Assembly: GCF_041381155.1 (NCBI RefSeq)
Contig: NC_091140.1
Location: 22,658,864-22,722,863 of the forward strand
DNA length: 64,000 nt
Source: Argopecten irradians
Lineage: Eukaryota > Mollusca > Bivalvia > Pectinida > Pectinidae
Direction of reading: 5' to 3'
The notes under the pieces are model-generated. The model was not told where the DNA came from and searched no databases. It worked only from the letters and a program-made list of their open reading frames with translations. A program made the position numbers and the translations under genes. This document shows positions 34,530 through 46,252 of this stretch, in pieces (positions within the stretch are counted from its first letter, which is position 1; the number at the start of each line of letters is the position of its first letter).

Positions 34530-35223
34530 GTCTGCTTTCAAGTTCAAGACGTATGACTCTGGACAACAACAAAATATATACTCACATATAAGCTCCAATA
34601 CAGTGAACATGGCTAAAGTCGATTGATCACGAGTGAAGCGGTGTACGCATGGATGTTCAAAGACTCTTTTTCGCTGGAATTTCAAGTCTGATACAAATCT
34701 ACAACTGACCAGACGTTGGACAAGATTGAAGGATAATAGAAAATACATTTAATCGGTAAGTTGGCGTAAGTTAGCCTTATATTTGTGGTATATTACGAAA
34801 GAGTCTAAAAGGTGATCACGTGATCGTGAATCAATGTTTACAAACATTTCAGTAGCGCTAGTACGTCTGGGGAAAATACTAAATTACGCTTGAATTAACC
34901 TTTGACCTAGGTATGTGCCAGACTTATTTTGCAACAATTTATGTATATATTGAGAATATTAGAAATACTTGAGGTAATGTGCTTATTTAGAACTGAACTT
35001 TAATGAAACATGTACCATGTACCAAACAGTAGGTTAGTGGGTCATGACGTCACATATTCTAGTAGTCAATGGAAAGCGTAAGCTCAATAATAAGTTAAAC
35101 ATTTTACAATAACTAGGTAAATATTATCGAATAGATGATATTTAAAATATAAGTATAATACATGTATATGTTTTTTTTATCTTAAAACATGTAGAAAATG
35201 AGTCCCTGACAGATGTTAATTAT
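34530..35223. other. Intergenic, no supported gene
   Basis: A donor-like AATCGGTAAGTT occurs at about 34750-34761 at the end of a moderately GC-richer stretch (34620-34755), conceivably an untranslated exon. Nothing else recognised. Confidence 0.3.
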
Positions 35224-36185
35224 ATGAATACAGCTCTCCTGAAAACACTTACCTTGAAAATCAGCCAGTTACCATGACAACCCTCACCTTGACAATTGTC
35301 CTAGCTGTTACCCTGACAGCCCTCACCTTGACAATTGTCCTGTTACCCTTAAAACCCCCACCTTGACAATTGTCATGTTATCCTGAAAACCCTTACCTTG
35401 ACAATTGTCCTGTAACCCTGGCCACCTTCACCTTGACATTTGTCCTGTTACACTGACAGCCCTCATCTTGCAATTGACAATTGGCCTGTTACCCTGACAG
35501 CCCTCACCTTGACATTTGACCTGTTACACTGACAGCCCTCATCTTGACAATTGGCCTGTTACCCTGACAGCCCTCACCTTGACATTTGTCCTGTTACCCT
35601 GACAACCATCACCTTGACAATGTCCTTTTACCCTGACAATCATCACCTTGACAATGGTCCTGTTACTCTGACAACCATTACCTTGACAATTGTCCTGTTT
35701 CCCTGACAACCCCACCTTGACAATTGTCCTGTTACCCTGACATCCCTCATATTGACAATTGTCCTTTTACCCTGACAACTCTCACATTGACAGTTGTCCT
35801 GTTACCCTGACATCCCTCACATTGACAATTGTCCTTTTACCCTGACAACATTCACATTGACAGTTGTCCTGTTACCCTGACAACCACCACCTTGACAATT
35901 GTCTTGTTACCCTGACATCCCTCACATTGACAATTGTCCTTTTACTCTGACATCCCTCACATTGACAATTGTCCTGTTACCCTGACATCCCTCACATTGA
36001 CAATTGTCCTTTTACTCTGACATCCCTCACATTGACAATTGTCCTTTTACCCTGACAACTCTCACATTGACAGTTGTCCTGTTACCCTGACAACCCTCAC
36101 ATTGGCAATTGTCCTTTTACCCTGACAACTCTCACATTGACAGTTGTCCTGTCACTCTGACAACTCTCACCTTGACGATTGACAA
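35224..36185. repeat. 35-bp minisatellite with palindromic GACAATTGTC core
   Basis: About 26 head-to-tail units of roughly 35 bp, of the form CTTGACAATTGTCCTGTTAC then CCTGACAACCCTCAC. Each unit contains the 10-bp palindrome GACAATTGTC or a variant. Sub-variants (CCTTTTAC, CCTGACATC) alternate in blocks. Confidence 0.95.
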
Positions 36186-36255
36186 ATATTTGGGTTAATA
36201 TGGTACAATTGTAGTTTTGGAACCACTAGCTAGTATATCTAACATTTTGTTTCAG

Positions 36256-36366
36256 AATACAGTAGACACAGTAAATATGTGAAAATGGGACAGTGAAGGC
36301 CAGCTACTGAAGGACCTTCACTGAACTGAGAACACAACAGATCTAGATATAAACTATATTGGACAG
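36256..36366 (+). other. Candidate internal non-coding exon (possible 5' UTR exon of TNFR gene 2)
   Basis: 111 bp bounded by a strong acceptor (TTTTGTTTCAG) and a consensus donor (GGACAG|GTGAGT). It has only short ORFs, so it would be untranslated. It lies about 9.7 kb upstream of TNFR gene 2, whose first coding exon has its own acceptor-like ATTTTAG. The link is inference. Confidence 0.3.
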
Positions 36367-36770
36367 GTGAGTCTGGGTATTCTGTTTTTGGATAGTACAG
36401 AGTTATTTGCCCTTGGGAATACATTATGTTAATATTTACAGTTTGCACTGCCATGGACTCAATAACCATGCTTTCTAGTATTATCATTATCAGTGTATAA
36501 TGATAGCACAACAGGCGCAGTGATTCTATTGTTACGGGAATAGTCGATGGCGTAGTAACGTGGGGTCATGACCCCTCTTTTGGTGGGAACATATGAATGA
36601 CTCGATTCCAATCAGCTGTTCATTCAAATCCGTTGACGATGAGGGAGAGAAAAAAATATGGGTATTTCAATAAAAAATATGCAGCTGCCACGAGAACAAA
36701 TAATATTCATTCATGTGAAAAACTGTAAATATAAGGAATATATTTTGATTTTGTTGAGGTTATGAGGGTA

Positions 36771-36854
36771 TAATGATAATAGAGCCCGTGTAAATTTTAT
36801 ATAACCCGGTTTCGTCGGGGTTACATAATTTACACATGCTCCATTATCATTATT
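36771..36854. repeat. 84-bp near-perfect palindrome
   Basis: Arms TAATGATAATAGAGCCCGTG... and ...CATGCTCCATTATCATTA around a GGTTTCGTCGG-type apex. The left arm with its flank (GATTTTGTTGAGGTTATGA, GGGTATAATGATAATGGAGC) recurs at 41296-41345 without the right arm. Confidence 0.8.
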
Positions 36855-36980
36855 TAAAGTGTACACGGAACGGAAAATAATATTTTGATATGTTACTCTG
36901 TTTGATCTCCTGAGAAGAATGTTGAAAACCGCATCAAAATCGGCTGCTTCAGTACCGAGTATCCGAAGTGCCCGATTTTT

Positions 36981-39976
36981 AGCTCACCTGGCCCGAAGGG
37001 CCGGTGAGCTTATGTCATGGCACGGCATCCGTCGTCCGTCTGTCCGTCAACATTTCCTTTAAATCGCTACTAGTCATAGAGTTCTGCATGGATTGTAACC
37101 ATTTTTGGCCACAAACATCCTTGGGGGAAGGGGAACAGAACTTGTATAAATTTTGGCTCTGACCCCCCCCGGGGCAGGAGGGGCGGGGCCCAATAGTGGA
37201 AATAGAGGTAAATCCTATAAATCGCTACTTGTCCTAGAGTTCTGCATGGATTGTAACCAAAATTAGCCACAAACATCCTTTGGGGAAGGGGAACAGAACT
37301 TGTATAAATTTTGGCTCTGGTCCCCCGGGGGCAGGAGGGGCGGGACCCAATAGGGGAAACAGAGGTAAATCCTTTAAATCGCTACTAGTCATAGAGTTCT
37401 GAATGGATTGTAACCAAATTTGGCCACAAACATCCTTGGGGGAAGGGGAACAGATTTTGTTGTAAATTTTGGCTCTGGCCCCCGGGGCGGAGGGGGGGGC
37501 CCAATAGGGAAATAGAGGTAAATCCTTTAAATCGCACTTGTCTAGAGTTCTGAATGGATTGTAACCAAATTTGGCCACAAACATCCTTGGGGGAAGGGGA
37601 ACAGAACTTGTATAAATTTTGGCTCTGGTCCCCTGGGGGCAGGAGGGGCGGGGCCCAATAGGGGAAATAGAGGTAAATCCTTTAAATCGCTACTTGTCAT
37701 AGAGTTCTGCATGGATTGTAACCAAATTTGGCCACAAACATCCTTGGGGGAAGGGGAACAGAACTTGTATAAATTTTGGCTCTGGTCCCCCAGGGGCAGG
37801 AGGGGCGGGGCCCAATAGGGGAAACAGAGGTAAATCCTTTAAATCGCTACTAGTCATAGAGTTCTACATGGATTGTAACCAAATTTGGCCACAAACATCC
37901 TTGGGGGAAGAGGAACAGAAATTGTATAAATTTTGGCTCTGGTCCTTCGGGGGCTGGAGGGGTGGGGCCCAATAGGGGAAATGAGGTAAATCCTTTAAAT
38001 CGCTATTAGTCATAGAGTTCTGCATGGAATGTAACCAAATTTGGCCAGAAATATCTTTGGGAGAAGAAGAACTGAGTTTGTATAAATTTTGGCTCTGGTC
38101 CCGGGGGGGGCAGGAGGGATGGGGCCCAATAGGGGAAACAGAGGTAAATCCTTTAAATCGATACTAGTCATAGAGTTCTGAATGGATTGTAACCAAATTT
38201 GGCCATGAACATCCTTGAGGGAAGGGGAACAGAACACGTATAAATTTTGGCTCTGATACCCCGGGGGCAGGAGAGAATGGGGCCCAATAGAGGAAATAGA
38301 GCCAAATCCTTTAAATCGCTACTAGTCATAGAGTTCTACATGAATTGTAACCAAATTTGGCCACAAACATCCTTGGGGGAAGGGGAACAGAACTTGTATA
38401 AATTTTGGCTCTGACCCCCCGGGGGCGGGAGGGGCGGGGCCCAATAGGGGAAATAGAGGTAAATCCTTTAAATCACTACTAGTCATAGAGTTCTGCATGG
38501 ATTGTAACCAAATTTGGCCACAAACATCCTTGGGGGAAGAGGAACAGAACTTGTATAAATTTTGTCTCTGGCCCCCCTGGGGCTGGAGGGGTGGGGCCCA
38601 ATAGGGGAAATAGAGGTAAATCCTTTAAATCGCCACTTGTCCTAGAGTTCTGAATGGATTGTAACCAAATTTGGCCACAAACATCCTTGGGGGAAGGGGA
38701 ACAGAACTTGTATAAATTTTGGCTCTGGTCCCCCAGGGGCAGGAGGGGCGGGCCCAATAGTTGAAATAGAGATAAATCCTTTAAATCGCTACTAGTCATA
38801 GAGTTCTGCATGGAATATAACCAAATTTGGCCACAAAAATCCTTGGGGGAAGGGGAACAGAACTTTTATAAATTTTGGCTCTGGTCTCCCAGGGGCAGAA
38901 GGGGTGGGGCCCAATAGGGGAAATAGAGGTAAATCATTTAAATCACTACTAGTCATAGAATTTCTCAATGGATTGTAACCAAATTTGGCCAAAAACATCC
39001 TTGGGGAAGGGGGAACAGAACTTGCATAAATTTTGGCTCTGACCCCCCCGGGGGCGGGAGGGGCGGGGCCCAATAGGGGAAATAGAGGTAAATCCTTTAA
39101 ATCACTACTAGTCATAGAGTTCTACATGGATTGTAACCAAATTTGGCCACAAACATCCTTGGGGGAAGAGGAACAGAACTTTTATAAATTTTGGCTCTGG
39201 CCCCCCGGGGGCTGGAAGGGTGGGGCCCAATAGGGGAAATAGAGGTAAATCCTTTAAATCGCTACTAGTCATAGAGTTCTGCATGGAATTTAACCAAATT
39301 TGGCCAGAAATATCTTTGGGAGAATAAGAACTGAGTTTGTATAAATTTTGGCTCTGGTCCCGGGGGGCAGGAGGGGTGGGGCCCAATAGGGGAATTATAG
39401 GTAAATCCTATAAATCGGTACTTGTCCTAGAGTTCTGCATGGATTGTAACCAAATTTGGCCATGAACATCCTTGAGGGAAGGGGAACAGAACATGTATAA
39501 ATTTTGGCTCTGATACCCCGGGGGCAGGAGAGGTGGGGCCCAATAGAGGAAATAGAGGTAAACCCTTTTAATCGCTACTTGTCATAGAGTTCTGCATGGA
39601 ATGTAACCAAATTTGGCAACAAACATCCTTTTTGGAAGGAGAACAGATCTTGAGTAAATTTTGGCTCTGGCCCCCCCGGGGGCAGGACGGGTGGGGCCCA
39701 ATAGGGGAAATAGAGGTAAATCCTATTAATCGCTACTTGTCCTAGAATTTTGCTTGGATTGTGACCAAATTTGGCCATAAACATCATTTGGGGAAGGGGA
39801 ACAGAACTTGTATAAATTTTGGCTCTGACCCCTTGGGGGCAGGAGGGGTGGGGCCCAATAGGGGATTTAGAAATTAATATTAAAATTCCTTCAGAAAAGA
39901 AACAATGAACCTGTATTCAGAACATTACTTGGCATTACAAACCAGGTGAGCGATACAGGCCCTCTGGGCCTCTTGT
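36981..39976 (+). mobile_element. Family-1 tandem-repeat element, ~18 monomers of ~157 bp
   Basis: The head is a 30-bp hairpin 36981-37010 (AGCTCACC ... GGTGAGCT), then a GTCCGTCTGTCCGTC run and CAACATTT. About 18 monomers follow with GAGTTCTGCATGGATTGTAA at ~157-bp intervals from 37079, each with AAATTTGGCCACAAACATCC and a GC-rich GGGGCAGGAGGGGCGGGGCC segment. The tail is CCAGGTGAGCGATACAGGCCC, TCT, GGGCCTCTTGT, ending at 39976. Translating the minus strand gives long but meaningless repeated ORFs. Confidence 0.93.
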
Positions 39977-40131
39977 TACCTGTATATCGACTGCTAATCA
40001 TGGAATCGGCCACTCATGCTGATTTGGGGAATAGCCGGATGTGACGTCATGAGGACAACGGCAGTGAGTTATTTGGTAGTGTGGTTATTGCACAAAGGTG
40101 GACATATATGAATTCCTGAAATGGGCTTGTA

Positions 40132-40613
40132 TAACTTGTATAAATTTTGGCTCTGACCCCCTGGGGGCAGGAGGGGCGGGGCCCAATAGGGGAAATAGAG
40201 GTAAATCCTATAAATCGCTACTTGTCCTAGAGTTTTGCATGGATTGTAACCAAATTTGGCCAAAGACATCCTTGGGTGAAGGGGGACAGAACTTGTATAA
40301 ATTTTGGCTCTGACCCCCCGGGGGGCAGGAGGGGCGGGCCCAATAGGGGAAATAGAGGTAAATCCTATAAATCGCTAATAGTCATATAGTTCTGCTTGGA
40401 TTTTAACCAAATTTGGCCCAGAAACATCCTAGGGGTTAACAGAATTTGTATAAATTTTGGCTCTGACCCCCTGGAGCAGAAAGAGTGGGGCCCAATAGGG
40501 GAATTAGAGGTAAATATTCAAATTCCTTCAGAAAAGAAACAATGAACTTGTATTCAGAACATTCCTAGGCATTACAAACCAGGTGAGCGATACAGGCCCT
40601 CTGGGCCTCTTGT
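40132..40613 (+). mobile_element. 5'-truncated family-1 copy
   Basis: About two and a half monomers plus an intact tail (CCAGGTGAGCGATACAGGCCC to CTCTTGT), with no head hairpin. It lies within a larger inverted pair: GTGACGTCATGAGGACAACGG at about 40040-40060 and CCGTTGTCCTCGTGACGTCAC at about 41088-41108. Confidence 0.85.
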
Positions 40614-42707
40614 TTATTGTCTGACCCGTGCATGATTTATTTTGCAAGTAAAGACACTAATGAAAGACCTTCAGCGAAATATCAGCAAGTCGTCGGATGC
40701 ACTGTAGAAGATTCTATATGAAAGCTGAATGTATTTCGTAAAAAAAAATTGATCGAAAAATATCACGTCTGCTAAATAATGAATATTTGTGATGTGACCG
40801 GTCTCAAAACTTGGTATATAAAATTAAATCCGCCAAATCACAGTAGAATTAAATGACAAACATATACATACTGTTAATTAAGCAATAGTATCAATATATA
40901 TGTATGGTATAAATCTCTATTTCCAAGCGTATTCCAATCTCTATCTTTGATTGAGAATAAAATCAAACATGTATAGGACATGTACACAGGTATTTGAGTC
41001 TTCAAAATCTATATTTACAAACTGGTAGTTTATATTAGACGGCAGTCACCGAAAATTGTCACTCTAACTTATGCGAGTAGATTCGATCCCGTTGTCCTCG
41101 TGACGTCACTGGTCAGGGGTCCCGAATCGGGGTCAATGGCTTGGGGCTCCAGGTGTGTTCTAGAGAAACGGCGTGTTATCTCTAATACCGTATTCGCTAT
41201 GAAACTCGTACTTTCGCCACTCTAAATTTCATCCAATGACGCATTTATCAAGCCTTATATACCAAACCATTCCGTGTACACTTTAAGGAATAGATTTTGA
41301 TTTTGTTGAGGTTATGATATGAGGGTATAATGATAATGGAGCACGTGTATGGAAAATAATTAGTTGCATCCCGAAAAAATTCTGTGGCACTAAATCCTAT
41401 ATGGAATGAAGTACTCATTGCGCATGCATCTAATGCAGAATAGATTATTTCATATTATTTTTGGCGAGGGTCACCTCGCCATTGTGATCGTGGTTGCAAA
41501 ATTCTCTTAAAGTCAATTTCCTCAATATGATTGGCTTAGAAATTGCTCGCAGATACTAGCGCTCTTAGCGGCAGTGTATTCAACAACTTTGATTTTACCG
41601 GGAATTTTAAATAGCAAATTTTGAATATGAAAGTTACTGAAATAAGCGTATCTGTAACGTTGAAATAGGAATAGTATATTACGGCTTTCATATCCTTACT
41701 ATATACACTATCCAAAAGATCTTCTGTTTGAAAATTTTCACCTGATTGTTTACAAAGTATCTAGACTTTTCGTCCCCAAAATGGTGTTTACAATGAATGA
41801 AGACGTTTCGTCCCAAAAATGCTTCGCTCCGAAGCTGGTTCCCCCCAGACGTTTACTCCCTATTAGAGACGGTTATTCCGCAACGGAAAAAAATGAAATC
41901 AATATTTCACCTCGAACATCAAAATTGATACCATAATGAATTTTGTAATTTGAATCAAATTTGTCTCGGAGCAAATACATTCCATGGCGAAATGGAGATG
42001 CATTTATCACGGCTGTGTTATGGCACATGGCCTTACTACAATGGAAGAAAGACAACTCTAACAAAATTTTGGACAAACTTGGTCTACTGATAAAATAGCA
42101 CGTGACAGACGGTGAACATTTTGTAAATGTCCAAGGTGGCGTAATCTTAAAACTAACGGCAGTTAATAAGGTATGAATATTTACCACATCCATAATTATC
42201 GATAATTTCATAAGCACATGTAAAAGCACGTTCAGAGATTACCACTAAACCATACTTATAAAACATTTTAGTTATTTTCACCACAGGAGCTTGACGTTCT
42301 GATCATATACATACAGCATATTCATTAAACTAGGTAATACGAAGTAAATTTTTGGCCGAATGACATAAATCATATATGGAATGTTCATATAACTCGAAGT
42401 GATATTTTTTGAACTACTAGATCGACGAAAATGTCGATTTCTTTTTCATAATTCTTCCGTAAAACCTCCGTAAAACGGCACTTAAAAAGATGTTTCAATT
42501 TGTAAAAATGTACAGTAGAGAAAACTGTTAATTGTTTAGCAATTATCCTGAGTTATATTTTACCAACAAGCATCAGAGATTAGCAATTAAAACTTACATA
42601 AACATATTCCCGACTCTCACTTGCATTGTGTGATCACTCGAGCGGAACTAATCTCTACCACCTGGCACAGTCTTACAAATGCAATCGTACAAAAGCCCAC
42701 ATGATCA
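40614..42707. other. Intergenic with dispersed-repeat pieces
   Basis: 41281-41345 repeats 36728-36785; 41365-41410 repeats about 6265-6315. A minus-strand ORF at 41873-42229 (118 codons) has no recognisable feature. Otherwise empty. Confidence 0.45.
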
Positions 42708-42819
42708 CTGTTTTTAGTGCGATTACATTTTAGGGTGTGAACAATGTAATTTCAGTAATTACTCTGTTTTTAGTGCGATTACATCTTAGGGTGTGAACAA
42801 TGTAATTTCAGTAATTACT
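42708..42819. repeat. 56-bp tandem duplication
   Basis: Two nearly identical copies (42708-42763, 42764-42819) of CTGTTTTTAGTGCGATTACA... with one visible substitution. Confidence 0.95.
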
Positions 42820-43492
42820 CTGTTAATACATTTATTGTTTCCTTATGTTTTACTGAATGTCAGCATGCATGTATCATTTCAACTGGAAACAGTCTAGGAG
42901 AAGAATTGTGTGAACAAAAAGAAGTAATTTTCAACTGTGGAAGCTTAATATTGTAATCATTTTCAATCCGAAAATAATTACTATCATCATCTTCAAATTC
43001 CTTATTGTGAATTTAACTGTAATATGATTTAAACATATACCTGATATTTGTTTATATTCTTTGACATGTACATGCTTGAAATGAAATGAATAAATAAAAG
43101 ATTATTTAAATTTAGAACACAATATGACATTAGCTGTTCATATTTTTTGTCAAAAACATATTAAGCTTAATTATCGTTCATAACACACTAATCATCACCT
43201 TCGAGACAATTTAATGAAAATCAATTAAACATTAATTTGTATAACACAGGTCGCCTTATGTTTTCCCCGCCTTGACTATCAATGTTCCCTGATCACTCTG
43301 AAAGTATTGATTTTACCTTTTTTTTCGGTCACCACATGAACTGCCTTTAAATCAATCACACCAATGAGACATACATTTACTACATTCATTATAACACTGT
43401 AAGGCAATTCTGCAAGATCAGCGAACATTGTTGATTTACCTTGAATATCTACATGCACAGTATGGTACCATATGTAACAGGAGAGGAGAAAA
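42820..43492. other. AT-rich intergenic, no gene seen
   Basis: No features recognised beyond short runs. Confidence 0.4.
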
Positions 43493-43610
43493 TGTAGCGG
43501 CAAGACCGGGATTCGATCCCGGGACTCTCCGAACACTAGCTGAGTGCTCTACCGACTGAACTTTATAGTTACCTGGTCATCGATAATCGACCCAGTCCAG
43601 TCCCGCTACA
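43493..43610 (-). repeat. tRNA-derived SINE-like element with short inverted ends
   Basis: Minus strand: a 5' TGTAGCGGGA leader, an A-box TTCAGTCGGTAGAGCACTC, a B-box in a good T-arm (CCGGGATCGAATCCCGG) and an end CCGCTACA. The first bases do not pair with the last as a tRNA acceptor stem would, so it is a tRNA-derived repeat and not a tRNA gene. A shorter relative lies at 43685-43746 on the same strand. Confidence 0.65.
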
Positions 43611-43684
43611 CTCCTCCCTCCTTTTTTGAATACATACGAGACCCTTTCAAACACCACAGCCGTTGGTTACGAGGAGAGAAGAAA

Positions 43685-43746
43685 ATGTAGCTCTTCCGAC
43701 TGAGCTACCTGATCACCGATAATCAACCCAGTCTGATCCCGCTACA
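43685..43746 (-). repeat. Second, shorter SINE-like copy
   Basis: Begins TGTAGCGGGATCAGACTGG on the minus strand and retains GTAGCTCAGTCGGAAGAGC, then jumps to the CTACATTTTC end; the anticodon-to-T-arm part is missing. Confidence 0.6.
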
Positions 43747-44294
43747 AATATTTATCTGGTTATTTTATCTCCCTTCCTATTTTCAATCTACCTTTATGAC
43801 TTAGAATCTTACCTGGTGGAAAAGAATATTTTGTCTTACAAATCTTGACAAATTATGCCCACTGTGATTGTTGCAAGCTAAACTACGTATCCGCTAGCTG
43901 ATTGCTGTTGATTGTTAATGATCTCAAACACACTAATTACTTATTGTGCCAATTTAAGTAAATATATTCTACTCTTTTCAAATATTCCTGATTACTGTTC
44001 ATGTGTAATATCTTAAAACATTGACATGTGCACGGAGTACGGCGGACCAGACCGCCGATGTTTTGGACATCTGCTAGATATTTCAGTTTCAGGTTACGGT
44101 GGCCAATAAAAGAAAACAAACAAAAGTACCTGCGCAAATTATACCAGTTTTTATGGTATATGACATTGGAATATATCCCAAACTTTTTATCATATTATTT
44201 GCCAATAACACTGTTATGATATCAGAAATATCTGATGGTCTACAACAAATGTTACATGAATTTTAACAATATTGCATAACATGGAAATTAGAAC
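43747..44294. other. Intergenic, no gene seen
   Basis: Nothing recognisable. Confidence 0.4.
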
Positions 44295-44870
44295 TTAAAG
44301 GGACAATTCAGTCTAAGAGAACATTAAAATTTGTACATATATCGGAAAAAACCCAGTTCTAATGGAAATTATATCAGTCGGTTTTACTGTGATATGCCTG
44401 AAAAGCCCATGGTGGTGACTTGTGTGTGAAATGTTCAAACTCGCTCGCTATCCGCCATTACACACTGAGGTCGAACTTCTTGTATGCCGAACCCTGTCCC
44501 TTGCTCGTAGAGTAATGCAACTTTTGTCCAGAACTGCTCAAATCGCTCTGACAGTAGTGTGTTTACCTTATTAGGTGAATTGTCTTGCCTAAAAAATCAT
44601 TTTATCACCTCCTCAGTGGTTATGCAGTTCATTTGTTTAACGTGCGTGACTTTGGCTCGGTATGGGTACAGCGTCCATATTGTACCTGCTAAATCGTATT
44701 GATCAACGATTTGATATTTCAGCGATATTAATTAAAATACTTAACAATGTCATGGAATTGGTCAATGTTTTACGTTAAATGTTTCATAAGAAATGTAGAA
44801 CAATACATTTATGCTATATTTTGCTTCTTGGTTATGTAAAAGAATTAGCCTGAGTGAATTGTCTCTTTAA
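44295..44870. mobile_element. TTAA-type MITE, intact copy
   Basis: Bounded by TTAA on both sides (44295-44298 and 44867-44870). Inverted termini are AGGGACAATTCAGTC at the left and GAGTGAATTGTCTCT at the right. Same family as 21535-21994. TTAA target duplications are typical of piggyBac-mobilised elements. No ORF. Confidence 0.82.
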
Positions 44871-46060
44871 ATATCAGAAAGAAAAAAATTGTGATATTCT
44901 CAAGACGTAAATCGGTACAACAACACCAGTTGATGTTATGGAATACAGAATTAGAGGTATGGGGATTTGAAAATAAAAAATGTAGAAAAATTCATTTGTA
45001 ATTTTGTAAAACAATCCTGAAGTTAAGAAAGTGTACAAACAATTTCATGGTCTATGGTGAGCTAACAAGTTATCCGGTTTGAATTGTAGTTTGGATTTTA
45101 CAAAAGAATAATTACAAAACTTGTTAAGAGTAGACCAATTGACCAATTTATTCAAAAATCACATGGTGATATTGATAAGTCTTCAAGAGGACAGACATAT
45201 TCTATATTTAAGACATTTTGACATAGAAAAGTTTGCCTCGTCTTTCTCTGCTGCAAAACAATACTTGTTAACTGATACTGTGGTCCCAGGAACTTGATGA
45301 CAATAGTCATTAAGAATGGATATTTTCATTAACATCAAATTAACAAGGAAAATGCTAAAGGTGTTATAAAATCATTTGACATATAACATCATAGGAAATA
45401 TTAGAATGGGCTTCCAAGATTTTAGTATGTGTCTCTTATTTTACACCTTGGTGTCCAAGGAATCCTCAAAAGCCCAAACTGGAAGGAACACCAGCCAAAT
45501 TTATTTCTTATTGTACAAAACTACAGTAGTATTGACCTTAGAAATATATTCCTCCTATCCTCGATACCGAGCCATTTAGTACTTTCAGTACTTTGATTTG
45601 TGTTTATTAGACATATTTATGCACAATTAAACACCAATTATTGTTCAAGTGATGAATATTATTTATGCTTTGTCGGCGGTGGAGCATCTTTAAGTCCTTA
45701 ATAAAGAAAAAGAAATCAGATAGAAAAGTATTCATAGTTTAAGTCTGCATCTAATTCCAGATTCATGTATATGATATTGAAGCCTTAAAAAGGAGAGGTG
45801 TCTTTAAAGGGACAGGGGCCCTTATATGATGAAATACGGTATATCTATATATATAAGCACAAAAAAGTGTCTTAGGCTTGGACTTATGAGCAGAATAGGA
45901 CCGTTATATAACCTATCCATCAGTTAATCAAAAATATAAAAATAGAACTACCGGTATTTCCACTAAATTCGTTATGCAGCATGACTAGAAAAAATGCCTA
46001 CAACCATTCCACTTGAATATGTATGTGCCCAACTCTATTTTAGGGAAAGATAAGTTTTAC
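44871..46060. other. Upstream flank of TNFR gene 2
   Basis: AT-rich. 45610-45693 is a fragment of the other TTAA MITE family in minus orientation (ends GGCGGTGGAGCATCTTTAA). ATTTTAG at 46037-46043 is an acceptor-like site just before the first coding exon. Confidence 0.5.
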
Positions 46061-46252
46061 ATGTTGGGAACGTGCCTTGCTGCTGTGGGCATTTTGGTGC
46101 TTACAATTGTGACTGCTGAAACAACAGGCCAGACTGAAACCAATGTCACCTACAAGTACTGCAAACCTTGGAAGTGGAAAAGTGTTGGTCCAGGGACCTG
46201 TCAAAGGTGTCCTGGATGTAAACGAGGCTATTACCATGACAACTCCACTCTG
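46061..46252 (+). CDS. TNFR gene 2, coding exon 1
   Basis: 64 codons, phase 0 at donor CTG|GTAAGT, as in gene 1. The ATG at 46061 gives a textbook signal peptide. An in-frame ATG at 46019 exists but would add a non-signal leader and lies before the acceptor-like ATTTTAG, so 46061 is preferred. Confidence 0.83.

Noticed and set aside
37070..39787. Many minus-strand ORFs with recurring peptides across the family-1 array
   Set aside because: They are translations of a ~157-bp tandem monomer. The unit is not a multiple of three, so the same peptide appears in shifting frames, with no start, splice or domain logic.
41873..42229. 118-codon minus-strand ORF
   Set aside because: No recognisable motif, repeated element or splice context; consistent with a chance frame.
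43493..43572. Functional tRNA gene on the minus strand
   Set aside because: The A-box and T-arm are good, but the 5' side cannot form an acceptor stem with the 3' side, and the anticodon arm is poor.
46013..46060. Earlier start for TNFR gene 2 (ATG at 46019)
   Set aside because: It would bury the signal peptide behind a 14-residue leader and overlaps an acceptor-like site at 46037-46043; the ATG at 46061 gives a normal signal peptide.
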